Shown: positions 38,401-49,808 of the stretch, piece by piece
How the letters are laid out: each line of letters opens with the position of its first letter
Position numbering within the stretch: position 1 is the stretch's first letter
Origin: Primulina eburnea
Lineage: Eukaryota > Streptophyta > Magnoliopsida > Lamiales > Gesneriaceae
Direction of reading: 5' to 3'
NCBI RefSeq assembly: GCF_022965805.1
Contig: NC_133102.1
Coordinates: forward strand, 3,666,885-3,730,884
Length of the DNA: 64,000 bases
Translations under genes and position numbers: made by a program
The notes under the pieces: generated by a model
What the model was told of the DNA's origin: nothing
Databases searched by the model: none
What the model saw: the letters and a program-made list of their open reading frames with translations, nothing else

Positions 38401-39416
38401 TCAGCTAGAAAAACTTTTCCGTAATCGCCAGCAATGTAATTATCAAATACATCGCGATCACCAGTGGTATGAAACGAAGCTCCCGAGTCCATAACCCAAG
38501 AATCAACAGGGCTTTCCATGGATAATAGCAGAGCATCATGTACTTCCTCAGTGACAGCATTGGCATTATTCTTCGTTGATCTGCAGTTCTTTTTCAGGTG
38601 ACCAGTCTCACCACAGCTCCAGCACTTCAAATTCTTTTCAAAGTTGCTTTTGTCTTTTCCATTTCTTGACTTGGACCTACCGCGCCATCGGTTAGAATTC
38701 TTTTCGCTACTCCTGCCCCTTCCTCTGTTCTCGAGATTTAGAGCAGATCTCGATGATGTTCCTTCGCCCGAATCCATCCTGCGAACTTCTTCAGCAAGAA
38801 TTTGATCCCTGACATCATTGAATTGTAGCTTTCTTTTTCCAACAGAGTTGCTAACCGCTGCCCGCATTGGTTCCCAAATATTTGGTAAAGACGCCAAAAG
38901 AATAAGTGCACGAATCTCATCATCAAAATTAATTTCAACCGATGTTAGTTGAGAAACAATCGTGTTGAATTCATTGATGTGTTTAGCCACCGAAGCACCT
39001 TCTCCCATCTTCAAGTTGAATAACTTCTTCATGAGATGCACTTTGTTGTTAGCTGATGGCTTCTCGTACATGTCCGATAAAATGGACATCATCTCTTCTG
39101 TGGTTTGTGCCTCCGCCACGTTATGCGCCACGTTCTTTGTTAGGGTCAATCGTATGACACCTAAAACCTGTCGGTCAAGGAGCTCCCAATCATCATCCTC
39201 CATCTTTTCCGGTTTCTTTCCTGATAGAGGTTGATGCAGCTTCTTACTGTACAGATAATCTCTTATCTGTAACCGCCAGAACGAAAAATCTGTTCCGTCG
39301 AACTTGTTGATTCCCGGTCCCGATCCATCATCTCCGGCCATCACTTCTCTAGCCTTTGCAAAAAATCTAAAAAAAAATCTTTTCTGATGTGGAAGATCAG
39401 ACAAAGCTGCAACCAC
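35457..39416 (-). CDS. Copia gag-pol polyprotein (Tnt1/Tork-like), open frame
   Basis: A single 1319-codon frame with the Ty1/copia order. The gag (UBN2-type) region spans about residues 30-235, and a CCHC zinc knuckle, CWSCGETGHLKKNC, lies near 264-277. Next comes the aspartic protease motif (DSGAS, near 310) and the integrase pre-domain with HYRLGH and CESC. The integrase core has Asp in HTDVWG, Asp in RSDNGGEY and Glu in GVAERMNR. Reverse transcriptase shows LLLYVDDML near 970, and RNase H shows DAD, STTEAEY and HCDSQSA. The C-terminus ends KLCSTSVGLQV. The more likely Gag start is the ATG of MAGDDGSG, 25 codons inside. All catalytic residues are visible and no stop breaks the frame, but the upstream LTR is truncated, so self-driven expression is doubtful. 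Confidence 0.93.
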   Translation of the reverse strand: MVAALSDLPHQKRFFFRFFAKAREVMAGDDGSGPGINKFDGTDFSFWRLQIRDYLYSKKLHQPLSGKKPEKMEDDDWELLDRQVLGVIRLTLTKNVAHNVAEAQTTEEMMSILSDMYEKPSANNKVHLMKKLFNLKMGEGASVAKHINEFNTIVSQLTSVEINFDDEIRALILLASLPNIWEPMRAAVSNSVGKRKLQFNDVRDQILAEEVRRMDSGEGTSSRSALNLENRGRGRSSEKNSNRWRGRSKSRNGKDKSNFEKNLKCWSCGETGHLKKNCRSTKNNANAVTEEVHDALLLSMESPVDSWVMDSGASFHTTGDRDVFDNYIAGDYGKVFLADGKPLEIVGMGDVRMKMSNGSVWKINKVRHVPKLTRNLISVGQLDDEGHNVTFGDGSWKVNKGAMIVARGKKTGTLYMTSSCRDTLAAVNAGANSSLWHYRLGHMSEKGMKMLVSKGKLPELKTVEHQLCESCIFGKQKKVSFSKGGREPKAAKLELVHTDVWGPSPVTSLGGSRYYVTFIDDSSRKVWVYFLKNKSDVYETFKRWKAMVENETNLKVKCLRSDNGGEYEDDEFKKYCAQNGIKMEKTIPGTPQQNGVAERMNRTLNERARSMRLHSGLPKSFWADAVNTAAYLINRGPSIPLDCRIPEEVWSGKEINLSFLKVFGCLSYVHIDSASRTKLDPKSKKCFFIGYGDNEFGYRFWDDQNRKIIRSRDVIFNEQLLYKDKSDIGAGDECPEVKKTDEVPLTYIPVNESKTSNQEDEEETAQDDDPQTPVIELRRSLRTIRPPERYSPALHYILLTDKGEPETYEEAMQNDDSTKWELAMEDEIDSLSSNQTWELTELPQDKKALHNKWVYRLKEEHDGSKRYKARLVVKGFQQREGIDYTEIFSPVVKLTTIRTVLGLVAKEDLHLEQLDVKTAFLHGDLDEEIYMKQPQGFEVRGKERMVCKLQKSLYGLKQAPRQWYKKFDGFMSENGFLRCQADHCCYVKKFDGSYIILLLYVDDMLIAGACLEEIDKLKKDLSKEFAMKDLGAAKQILGMRIFRDRVNGLLKLSQEEYVKKVVSRFNMDEAKSVGTPLASHFKLTKAQSPSTEQEKAYMNKVPYASAVGSLMYAMVCTRPDIAHAVGVVSRFMSNPGKQHWEAVKWILRYLKGTASCSLCFRRSKLGLQGFVDADMGGDLDGRKSTTGYVFTLGGTVVSWVSKLQKIVALSTTEAEYVAVTEASKEMIWLRSFLEELGQKLEDSTLHCDSQSAIHLAKNPVYHARTKHIQVRYHFIRSVLEDGILMLEKIPGSKNPADMLTKTVTIDKLKLCSTSVGLQV

Positions 39417-39470
39417 AGAGCATACTCAGAATTCTTAAGAATTTTCACAACAAGGCTCTGATACCAGTTG

Positions 39471-39571
39471 TTGGGGAATTACCCCGAAGCGATACCGATC
39501 ACGATGATAATATAGTGCCGAAAAATTTGCGGAATAAAATAATCAACAAGGACACAAAGATTTACGTGGTT
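39471..39571 (-). repeat. Truncated 5' LTR (U5 end) of the copia element, with adjacent primer-binding site
   Basis: About 100 bp remains, ending CCCCAACA on the minus strand. The initiator-Met primer-binding site TGGTATCAGAGC follows two bases later. Similarity to the 3' LTR stops abruptly after ACGTGGTT at 39571. Confidence 0.8.
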
Positions 39572-40416
39572 AAGACACATACTCAATAAGCTTTACATTT
39601 TACTTTTTTTGAAGATGGAAATTCATCATAAAATGTAATCTAGTTGACCCGAAATACAGTTCTATTGACATATTATATACTACCATATGCTTATATAATA
39701 TATGCTAACAAATATTTAGTTCGAACATAATGAACGAAAAATTAACACTAAATTTTTCTATTTTTCAGACAAAGGGGTGAATTATAAAATATATATGTTT
39801 GTGGTTTCGGATTTGAAAATAAAATATTTTAAAATTCATAGATGACAAATTGAAACCATTTATTTTAATTACTTCAAATTTAAATTCCATTTTTAATTAT
39901 CTAACTAATTATTGAATATATTTGTAATTCAAAATCCATTTCAGTTAAACCCAACATATGAGCACTTTCAAAACTTTGAATTTTGTAACTATTCGAATCT
40001 TAATTCAAATTTTGTCCCAAATTCAAGATCGGTGGGGCTTGATATCGATTTTGGCCCACAACCTGATCAAGAAATTCGGTAAAAAAAAAATTCAATTTTC
40101 AAACAAAAATTCAACAATTCCACGTAAGAAAAATGTCGGGTAGTGAATCAATGATCCAAAACACCTGGTGGGTTCCACCGCCGCGGGCTCCAAATCCCGG
40201 CGCGTGTCGATTCAAAATTTCACAACCGGCTCAATGAAAACGAGACAGTTGTACCATGTATCTCGCGTACGCATGTTTCGAATAAAACGTCATTCTTGGC
40301 CAACTCTGCGCCAACCGCAGCAGCTGGCAAGTAGCGCCAAGAATTCTTGGATTTTTTTTTCTTGTTTTGAACGAAGTTTCGACTGTATATGGTGAGAGGG
40401 GTGGAGTGATCGAATC
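39572..40416. other. Spacer and 5' region of the Rab gene
   Basis: AT-rich sequence is followed by a GC-richer stretch from about 40160, just upstream of the Rab start, likely its promoter and 5' UTR. No further gene is visible. Confidence 0.45.
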
Positions 40417-42541
40417 ATGGGTTCGGAGAAAAACGAGTGCTTTGGCAGTAATTACGATTATTCTTTCAAGGTGTTGTTGGTTGGTGACTCAGGTGTTGGA
40501 AAGAGCAGTCTTCTTCACAGTTTCATTACGAAATGTCAGCAACTTCCTCACGATCTTGCTCCAACTATTGGTATGCTGCTGCCTCGTCTGTGCATCGAAT
40601 TTTATTTTAGTTTTTGGATTTGAGTACAAAATTTAGAGAGAGTATGTTATCTGCATCAAACCAGAAAGGTACCTTTATTTTATTTTGCCCATTTAAGTAG
40701 TTGTTTCGATTATTTGGTGGTATGCTAAGGAATAATGAAGTTGGTGGTCGCAGAGGAAGGAGGTGAAATTAAGCAGAATGATGCAATTTTGAAATTAAAT
40801 TGCGTTCATTATGTTTAGGGTAGTACAGAAAATTGTAACAGGGTTGCAAATGGAATGGTTTGATCCGATTCATCTGCTGCTCTTTTTGGCTTTGGTTTTG
40901 GCTTCTTGATTTCTTGATATGATTCAGCTTAGATTGATATTTGATTTTAATTGTCCGATTTTCAGGAGTGGATTTCAAGATAAAACTGCTAACAACTGGT
41001 GGGAAAAAGCTGAAACTAACCATATGGGACACAGGTAAATCAAATTTAATAGACGAAATTGGTTTCATGGAAGTTTACATGTGCTTATATTATATTATTC
41101 TGCAGCTGGACAAGAAAGGTTCGGAATGTTGGCAAGTTCATATTACAGAGGAGCGCATGGAATAATTCTCGGTACGGCATTGCTGCCCCAATATCTCTCT
41201 TTGATTTTGGAAATGATATATATTCATTGAGTTCTTCATTTATTTGTCAAAGAGTTATGCGGCTCTATCTGTTATAGTCTATCCATCCTTCCAATTAATC
41301 TTTTTCTATTGCATTCTTAACCATGGGCAGATGGCTATATGTTCCTACTGACCTTTATTGTTTCTATTTCTTGCTATTGAACTAAGTGGTGCACGGTTTA
41401 CGCCTATTTCAGTTTATGACGTGACAAGACGAGAGACTTTTACGAATCTGTCAGGAATTTGGGCGAAGGAACTCGAGCTTTACTGCACGAATCCAGATTG
41501 TATCAAGATACTAGTGGGCAACAAAGTTGATAGGGTAAGTTCTATACTACCAGTAGTTTAGTACCCCCACAAGTTACCCTCAAATGACCTGTTTAAGGAT
41601 GGTAAATGTCATCAAATCAATGTATGATATTCGAGTAAAATAAGAAACTGGGGGTGGGGGTTGCCACATCTCTTAGATAAGAAAATTGTTGATATATCTG
41701 TTGAGAGGCTTGATGGGGCGACAGTATCAACATGTGTCATCCATGTTACTTTTCTTTTGTGCATTCTTGGTGGTTGTGAATTTTCTTGTTTAATATCTGT
41801 AACAGTTGTTAATTCATATGCAAAATGCCAAATTTAATAGCAAAGTTATCGCAATAAACATTGGGAATAAATATCTATCAAATCCCATTATGTATGTTGA
41901 AAGATGCTTTTCCGTCATCAATGCTTTCAGTTGTGTTTTCCAATATGAAACTGAAGATTAGTCGTTTGATATAATCATTGTCTCCCTAAGCTACAAGGAG
42001 TTATTAACCGGTTCATTATCCAAATTTTATGTGCCTTTTTTCATGCATTCATCTGTATATTGGACCAGTTAAACCGATACATTTCATTTTCAGGACAGTG
42101 AGAGGGTTGTTGCCATGGAGGAGGGGCTGGCTTTTGCGAAGAAACACAAGTGTCTATTTCATGAATGTAGTGCTAAGACTCAAGAAAATGTGAAGGAATG
42201 TTTTAAAGAGCTCGCCGTCAAGGTATGTACTTTCTTCGACACTGTTCGTTTACCCCCTTTTCTGCACTCTCCATTACATGCAATAATCAAGATCCTGATA
42301 AAAGGTCATTGTTGTAGCAACCAAGGCTATTTATCATGTGAATCATCAGATTTAATATTATGATATGCCATGGTATTTTTCTGGTATTTCCCACAGTGTA
42401 TGCCAAATATGTATCTAACTTGTATTACAGATATTGGAAGTACCTAGCTTACTGGAGAAAGGATCCACACCTTTGAAGAACCAAGTTTTAAAGCAGAAGC
42501 AATTTTACCAGGCCAAACATTCCCAGAAATGCTGCTTCTAG
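40417..42541 (+). CDS. RABC2: Ras-related small GTPase, RABC2 (Rab18-like) type
   Basis: Small GTPase of the plant RABC (Rab18) clade, a membrane-trafficking switch. Exons 40417-40570, 40966-41034, 41106-41171, 41413-41534, 42094-42222 and 42431-42541 total 651 nt and 216 aa. All guanine-nucleotide motifs are intact: P-loop GDSGVGKSS, switch I APTIGVDF, switch II WDTAGQERF, NKVD and ECSAK. The VYDVTRRETFTNLS stretch is typical of RABC2. The C-terminus ends SQKCCF, two cysteines plus one residue, slightly unlike the CCSS-type ends I recall for the clade, but the double-Cys prenylation site is kept. A non-conserved N-terminal extension, GSEKNECFGSNYDYS, precedes the G domain. Confidence 0.94.
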
Positions 42542-43119
42542 TTATATAATACGATGTCTGATAACGACGATTACCACCGGATATTTCTCAGTACCCAGCT
42601 TCTTGCTGTTCATAACAGAAAATTGATCGTGTGGTGATGATCCATGCATCTGATTTTTCGTCGGGAAGATCATCGTTTTGCAATTCCCATTTGTCATGTG
42701 TAGATTCATTTGATTTCTTCCCTCTTTATTCTTTTAAATATTCACAGAATTGAATATCAATTACCTGTCGCACACAGTTTGTGTTTTTCGATCGTGTAAG
42801 AAAAATGTCGTATAAATTGGAAGTTGTGTATAAATTACATGAAGGAGATCGATCTTTGTTTGTTATGTACAAGAAAACATATGTTCTCGAGTTGCTGCGA
42901 GGCTAAAAACCAAATAAGAAAAATATATTTGTAATATTTAATATTTTTTATTTGAAAATATGGCAAAACTTTTATGTATCTGTTAAATGTTATGGCCTCC
43001 ACTAATTTTTTTGTCTACTCGAGATCCAAAAATTACTCATTTCCTCTACAATTAGAATTCTCCCCTTAATGAGATTTACCCCTTGATCCTCACTTGGAAA
43101 TATAGGGTTCTGTTTCAGT
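42542..43119. other. Rab 3' region, no further gene
   Basis: 3' flank of the Rab gene. AT-rich, no recognisable coding frame. Confidence 0.4.
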
Positions 43120-43430
43120 AGGTGATACTAATTTGAATACAGACCTCGAATTTACGGTAGGTTTGAAAGCACAAAAGATGTCGTTAGAAGAGGGTCGAAA
43201 GGATATCCTGGCTTAGCTCTTCCGACGCTCAAGTCAAATATTGAGAATAAAATAAGAGAGCAGTTAGAGACGTCGTTAAGAATCACTATAGTGAATGTCT
43301 AATTAATTAGACTCTCAAAACTGGTATTTATAGGAAAATATCTGAGAACCATCATAGGCATTCTATCTTGACTATGGATGAGCCGGGATCTAAAATTCAG
43401 TTTAGGCTGATCTTGATGGACTCATTCATG
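43120..43430 (-). mobile_element. Degraded LTR fragment related to the 34.1-34.8 kb block
   Basis: It shares, in the same order, GTTAGAAG, GGGTCG, a CTTCCGACGCTCAAGTCA block and a downstream CTGGTATTTATAGG with the LTR-like sequence at 34081-34797. The rest has diverged and neither terminus is certain. Confidence 0.5.
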
Positions 43431-44519
43431 AGATATCACCCAATAAATCTATTACCATGTTTTTAAATTAATGTAATTAATATTTGTAAAATCCAAAAAA
43501 AAAACCCTTTATTCTTTTATTTATTTCTTACCAAAGCGACAGATGTAACAAGACAACTTTCAATTTCATTTCGTTCAAAATTAGAAAGTTTTAATTTCTT
43601 CTTTTGGTTGGTATTTTGACAATGAGAACGTGAAATTCATTAATAGGAAAACAGTTGCTTAATAAAATATTTTCCCCATCGCCACTTTGTATCATATTTT
43701 TTTTTAGTTTTACTTTATTTAATCATAATTAATTGAACTTGTATTTTTTCTATTTTTAGTCTTGTTATAAGTCAATTTACATTCTAAATACAATAATTTT
43801 GCAATTTTTTTTTCCAATTTAAGTCTTTGCCGAATTTTGAGTTGGAAAATGAATTTAAGGATTTTGATTTTTGGTGGCTAACATGGTTTTTTCTAAATTC
43901 CACGTAGAAAATTAATATAATAATAAAAACTAAAATCTATATCACTTTTTAAAAATAAAATAACCAACAAATTCAAATACCAGAAATCTTCATCTGCCAA
44001 AACAAAGAGAGCATAGCATATTCATTGCAAAAAAGGAAAAAAAAACTAAGACAACATCAAACATCAAACCATAGCCAAATTCTTTCTCCAAATCATGAAG
44101 CATTTCTTGGAGAGAAAAATTGGCTACGGAATTGCATCGCGATTTGGAAAAAGTGCAAGTTACAGAACCAAAAATATAAGTTTCGTTGATACTTACTATT
44201 CAATATAATGTTACAAATGGCTAGTACTTGGCTGAATTAAACCCAGCTGGCTTGACCAAGTTAAACAAGAAAAAAAAACATTTTGTTTTACCCTCATAAA
44301 AAAATATATTAAATGCCGGCTATATTATCGTAATTTCCGAATATATACCAAGACCACATACTTTTAAAACTTATAGCTTTGATCTTCTTGGACATTTCAC
44401 TTGAAATTTTCAACAGAATCGCATATAAACTTACTTTATATATCAGAATTCATTCAATCAATGTGTTACATTCATATTCAGATAATTAATTAGAGACTAA
44501 AATCTGCGAATCAATAAAT
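43431..44519. other. Upstream region of the SKU5-similar gene
   Basis: Very AT-rich. It presumably includes the promoter of the gene at 44520. No other gene or repeat is recognised. Confidence 0.35.
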
Positions 44520-47343
44520 ATGCAGTGTTTCATGAAGTGGCTAACTGTTGCTGTGGCCATAATTTTTCGTATGGCAGAAGTGAGATGTATTGATATATTT
44601 CATGAATGGATTGTTACCTCAGAGAACACTGTTGTTCATCCAGCGTCGAATATTCAGCCTGTAAGTCATCACACTTCTACATCTTGTATATATTTCGATG
44701 ACGTAACATATAAAAATTTTCGATTAATAGATCATGCATGATCGTGTGTATTCGATCAGATAATCGTCGTAACTAGAGGTTTGATGGCGGCGGAATAATG
44801 TGCATCTGCATGAAATTTTTTGCAGGTGATTAAAATAAATGGAATGTTTCCAGGGCCACTTATAAACTCAACTACCAACGATGTCATTCATGTTAACGTC
44901 TTCAACAATCTTGATGAACCTTTGCTCTTCACATGGTACGTGTGTGTATGTGTGTGTGTGTGTGTGGGGGGGGGGGGGGACCTGAAAAAACTAAAACTGT
45001 GTTTGAATTTTCAGGAATGGCATACAACAGAGGCTAAATTCATGGCAAGATGGGGTTTCAGGCACCAACTGTCCTATTGAACCTGGGAAGAATTGGACTT
45101 ACGCCTTTCAGACCAAAGACCAGATAGGCACCTACTCTTACTTTCCCTCCATCAACTTTCAAAAGGCTGCAGGAGGATTCGGTCCCATTCGTGTCAACAA
45201 TCGAAATGTGATCCTCGTACCTTTTCCGAAACCGGAAGCCGAATTTGATCTTCTGATTGGTGATTGGATGGACAACTCATTTAAGGTAACACATGGGCTC
45301 TTGCTTTTTTCTTAGCCGACAAGAACTCAAAAACTTACGTTACAGCTGAACTGTTCATTCAACTGGTATTATGAATTGTAAACAAAATCTTGATTAACAA
45401 TGTTTTCTTCCCTTGGAACATTGTGCAGGATGTCAGGACAATGCTACAAGATGAACTATCTCATGATGTTTACCCCAAGGTGTTCTTAATGAACGGCAAG
45501 GCTCCTTACGGAAGCCCTGATTCGACATCATACGAGTCTTTCACCGTCTCCAAAGGCAAGACCTATCGACTCCGGATTTCAAATGTGGGGACCCTGTTCA
45601 GTTTCAATTTCAGAATTCAGAAACATCAAATGGTGCTAGTGGAAACGGAAGGGTCTTATACGAACCAGATCACGTTAGACTCCCTGGATGTGCACGTAGG
45701 GCAGTCGTATTCGGTACTTGTGACAGCGAATCAAGACGAATCTGATTACTACATGGTGGCTACACCAAAATTATTCAATACTACTGATAGCCAATCCAAT
45801 GGTTCCTCCCTCGTCGGCAAAGGGATACTACACTATGAAAACTCAATGTCAATGGCGAATGGGCCTATTCCAGAGGGGCCTGATCCTTTCGACATTGATT
45901 TTTCAATCGATCAAGCTAGATCTATCAGGTACATTATTAAATCCTAATTTACGACACAAAAATTGTATGATGTTATTACACACATGCATGGTAAAATTTA
46001 CACAATTATTTAATTTGATTGTGTGTGTATTGTCAGATGGAATATGACTGCAGGTGCAGCAAGGCCAAATCCACAAGGCACATTCAATGTCACAAACATA
46101 ACATTAACCCAAACATTTGTCCTCCATGGATCCAAGGCCATCATCAATGGTGTGCCAGTCTATACAGTGAACAATGTATCGTATTTAACTCCCACCACAC
46201 CATTAAAACTTGCTGATCAATTCACAAATGGTTCTGGTGTGTATCAACTCGATGTGTTCCCGGTCCGTTCTGTCAAAGATGGTGCTGCATATGGTGTTTT
46301 TGTAGTGACAGGAGTTCATAAAGGGTGGATAGAGATTGTGTTCAAGAACGATCTTGACGACATGGATTCCTGGCATTTGGATGGGTTCGGGTTCTATGTC
46401 GTGGGGTAAGTTTCATTTGTTTGCTATTTCTTAAGTTATAGATTTGTCTGACTCAGGGTTATGATATCTATAATTATCTAGGCTATTAGTCTAGCAAGAG
46501 CCACCAAAGTTATAACACTTGTATAATAACGATCTCTCCATTCTTTCGATATGATTTTTTATTTAACAAAATACCTTTTACTATAATAATAAATACAATC
46601 AAATTTTCATATTTTAGGCACAAAACACTCATATAGCACCTTAGTATATATCAAGCTACTCGGTTGAAACATCTACATCTCATATCAGAAGAAATGTAAT
46701 CGTTCCCATTCATAACAAACTCTAAAATATGAGAATCATGCAAAGAGATTATGTATTTTTATATTGACATGATCATTATTTTGATTTCTTTAACGAATAT
46801 AATGGTTCCTATATTACAATCAATCTGATCTGCATATAGATCATGTATATAACTGTGATTCCTATATTGATTTATTGTTCAAATTGCATACACAATATAG
46901 GTTCGGTGAAGGAGAATGGACACCTGCATCGCGTAGTACCTATAACTTACACGACCCGGTTGTCCGGTCCACTGTGCAAGTGTATCCGGGAAGATGGACT
47001 GCAGTGTATGCATTCCTTGACAATCCAGGGATGTGGAATTTGAGATCCCAAAACTTGTTCCATTGGTACATGGGCCAAGAACTCTATATTAGGGTTCATG
47101 ATGCTGATCCCAACCCAGCCAAGGAACGTCCTCCTCCCGAAAACGTTCTCCTATGTGGTTCGTTATTTCTAACTACGCATGATTCATATTCATGCTTTAC
47201 GTTTCATACCATCTGAAAGCTCGATCCACTTTGAAAATGTTGTTTCGAACTGGCATTGACGATTTGGTTGTTTTTCAACAGGGATTTTTGATGAAGCTAT
47301 TGCTCCAGTTGCTAGTGCACTAGCTCCTGAGCCAGGGTGGTGA
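44520..47343 (+). CDS. SKU5-similar / monocopper oxidase-like (L-ascorbate oxidase homologue) secreted protein
   Basis: Secreted cupredoxin-fold protein of the plant SKS family (pollen Bp10 / ascorbate-oxidase-homologue type). Exons 44520-44660, 44826-44935, 45015-45285, 45429-45928, 46037-46405, 46901-47157 and 47282-47343 total 1710 nt and 569 aa. A signal peptide is visible at residues 1 to about 23 (MKWLTVAVAIIFRMAEVRC). Three cupredoxin-like domains follow: VIKINGMFPGPLINSTTND, NGIQQRLNSWQDGVSGTNC, KTYRLRISNVG and GMWNLRSQNLFHWYMGQELY. The HWHG copper ligands of true multicopper oxidases are replaced (TWNGIQ), as is normal for SKS proteins, so oxidase activity is not expected. Many N-glycosylation sequons (NST, NWT, NTT, NGS, NVT, NVS) are seen. 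A TG/G microsatellite lies in intron 2. Confidence 0.94.
44938..44979 (+). repeat. (TG)n plus poly-G run
   Basis: A TG dinucleotide run followed directly by about twelve G residues, immediately after a GT splice donor in intron 2 of the SKS gene. Confidence 0.85.
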
Positions 47344-48316
47344 AGTTTCCTCGTATTCATTTGATAATTCCAATGTTCTTTTGAAAAATGATTATTATGC
47401 AATTTGATTCAGCAGCCATGATTCCTATGATGGAAATATTATTTAATTTTCTTGTTGTGAATAATGATTCTTTCCTTGTGTCGACTTCCCTTGCCAAAGG
47501 TCAGGATCAATCTTCTATTTAAAAGGCCTTCAGTGTTATGTCACGACACATAGATATATTTCATTACTGTTAACTAAAAATTTCTATAGACAAAAATGGT
47601 GTCTCAACTCAAACGAGATTCAACATAAACAGAAGCCGTCCTAGTGGGTATTCTGAAACAACCTGAAGGCGAATCATATGTTCAGTCCTTAACAATGTCA
47701 TCTGTTGAATTCATCTGTATTAAAGGTCACACATATAGTACTACAACATGAGCCAACTATTGACAAGTAGAACTGACTTAAAGGTATGATTATAAGTCTA
47801 TGTTAAGATGAATAAAGGTCACACATGCAGAGTACTGCAGCATGAACCGACTGTCGAGGATATGTTCTTGTTTTAAGTTGATTGAGCAGCTAAACAGCAT
47901 GAACAAACAATTTGATACCCATTTTTGTTCACTCAAACGCTTTCTTATGGTAAGTATGCTGATTATACCAAATACTCCAAATATGAAGTCAATTTAAATC
48001 TTAGGCCTTTCTACCTACCTATTAATATATGTATATATTAGCCTAAACTACCCATTTTCCACGTAAATAGAATTTTACTTGGGTTTGTTGGTTACTGTAA
48101 AGTGTCAATTTAAACCTTTTTTTTTCGAATAATCGAGGATAATCAAGAGATAATGCAATTAAAGAATAGAATCATGAATTTAGTTGAGCCAAACCTGTGA
48201 AAGTGATATTATACTTGTAGCCAAATGGTTCATCCTACATCTTGCATCCACAGATATTCTCACAGGAGTCTATTAAAATGTTAAATATACTCAGAGACAA
48301 CACCAAGACATGAAGT
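47344..48316. other. Spacer left of the gypsy element; diverged direct repeat
   Basis: It has the SKS 3' region, then sequence with a diverged direct repeat beginning AAAGGTCACACAT near 47724 and near 47814. No gene is visible, and no pullulanase exon could be recognised here. Confidence 0.4.
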
Positions 48317-48321
48317 ATCTG

Positions 48322-49808
48322 TGTCACGCCCCGAGACCGGGGTTAGTCGACACCGGCGTTGTTCAACAATCACATAATCGCCAAACAACAAGCCTCGTAG
48401 TTCAGTATAAACCAAAACCAGTCTATTTCATAATTAACTCAAAATAATCTTGTCTTACAGTGATAAATTCCAAAACGAAATAAAATGTGCGGAAGCGATA
48501 TACAACTTGAATCGAAACTTAGGAAGAACATAAGTGAGAAATCTTCATATCTCGAAACTTCATCTCCAACTCCAAAACACGTCTTATTCATCATTGTCTA
48601 CTTGATCTTCATTCTCATCTGGGGAGAAATGTAAGGGATGAGTGTTTGGGAAACACTCAGCAAGTGGAGGCCGATCGATTACCACAAATACATATAAATA
48701 TTATTTAAAACCCATATTGCAACTGATTTTTTTCAAAACGTAGTATCTCATATCAGATCAGAATCGGAATTGAAATGCGAAACAGAGATTATCAGACAAT
48801 TCAGAACAGAACGAATCAGAACAAATGAAAACACTGTTATTCATCTCGTTATCAATGGTCAAATTGTCCCCAATATGTTAGTCCTCTAAGGGGTGAGGCC
48901 AAAACACAGTTTTATACCCACTGATGGGGGCCGGAACACAGTTTTATACCCACTGATGGGGGCCGGAACACAGTTTTATACCCACTGATGAGGGCCGAAA
49001 CACAGTTTTATACCCACTGATGGGGGCCATATATAATTTACAATCGTCGTTCCATATCCCACTCGAATCATAACAGTGCACCACAAAATCAGATGTATCA
49101 AACAACATTTATCGGAATTTTTTGAATGAACTCAGCAGAATCAAAGAACATCGGAAATAGAAGAACATATCGTACATCGATCGAGATTTTATAAAATATA
49201 TAATAGCATTTTCCGAAAATGATTTGACACACATAGACGCATGTCATGAAATACTTATACAAAGTTTAAATTACAAAGAAATACATAGCAAAAGCCCACT
49301 TACCGTATTCTGACTGCTCAAGGAAACGTGAATGGTGAGATTGCGGCAGAGCTTCACTACTTGAGGATGAAAGCTTCGAAAATATGCTAGAGAGGATTTC
49401 GAGATTTGGGAGTGCAAGTTCTAAATGAAGAGTCCTCCTATTTATAGGCACGGAAAATCAGCTTACAAGGTAAGCTCTGAAGTCGCTCCACGAATGACGC
49501 TGATGGCTAATCAAATGGGTGATTGCACTAATCTCTCTCGGATGAACGTAGACTGCTTTCTTGTACAGGTTCGTGACGTATCTGGACTGTATTGCAAATT
49601 TGCTAGCTTCCTTATTGAGAAAACTTCCTTATATACAATATAATATTTCCAATTAGGTGGATATCCAGTATTAATTTACTGTGTATCTTGCACTGGATTT
49701 CGATTTCCATGTATTATTTATATTTTCAAATTTATTATAACTCGAAAATAAATTCTTATACATGTCTATATTTAATTAATTATGTGCCCAAAAATTTGGG
49801 TTCTCACA
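48322..49808 (-). repeat. 3' LTR of the gypsy element
   Basis: 1487 bp. It contains about four tandem 32-bp units (48891-49028) with the word ACACAGTTTTATACCCACTG, and a TATA-like GCCTATAAATAGGAGG near 49435-49450 on the minus strand. Confidence 0.95.

Larger units (their letters stand above)
34905..39571 (-). mobile_element. Ty1/copia LTR retrotransposon with truncated 5' LTR
   Basis: The element runs on the minus strand. Its 3' LTR is 34905-35385 (TGTTAGGTGAG to GCAACA). A polypurine tract, AAGTGGGAGAAA, lies just upstream of it, and one open gag-pol frame sits at 35457-39416. A primer-binding site complementary to initiator Met tRNA (TGGTATCAGAGC) lies next to the 5' LTR remnant. That remnant is only about 39471-39571: it shares the GGACACAAAGATTTACGTGG block with the 3' LTR, then similarity stops. 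The U3 promoter part of the 5' LTR is therefore missing. The 3' LTR retains a TATA-like GCCTATAAATACG near 35226-35243. Confidence 0.9.

Noticed and set aside
35746..39234. Several plus-strand frames across the copia element
   Set aside because: They lie antisense to an intact gag-pol frame and have no recognisable domains.
48903..49028. 32-bp tandem units considered as a regulatory or satellite array of their own
   Set aside because: The array occurs at the same position in both LTRs, so it belongs to the retrotransposon rather than the host locus.
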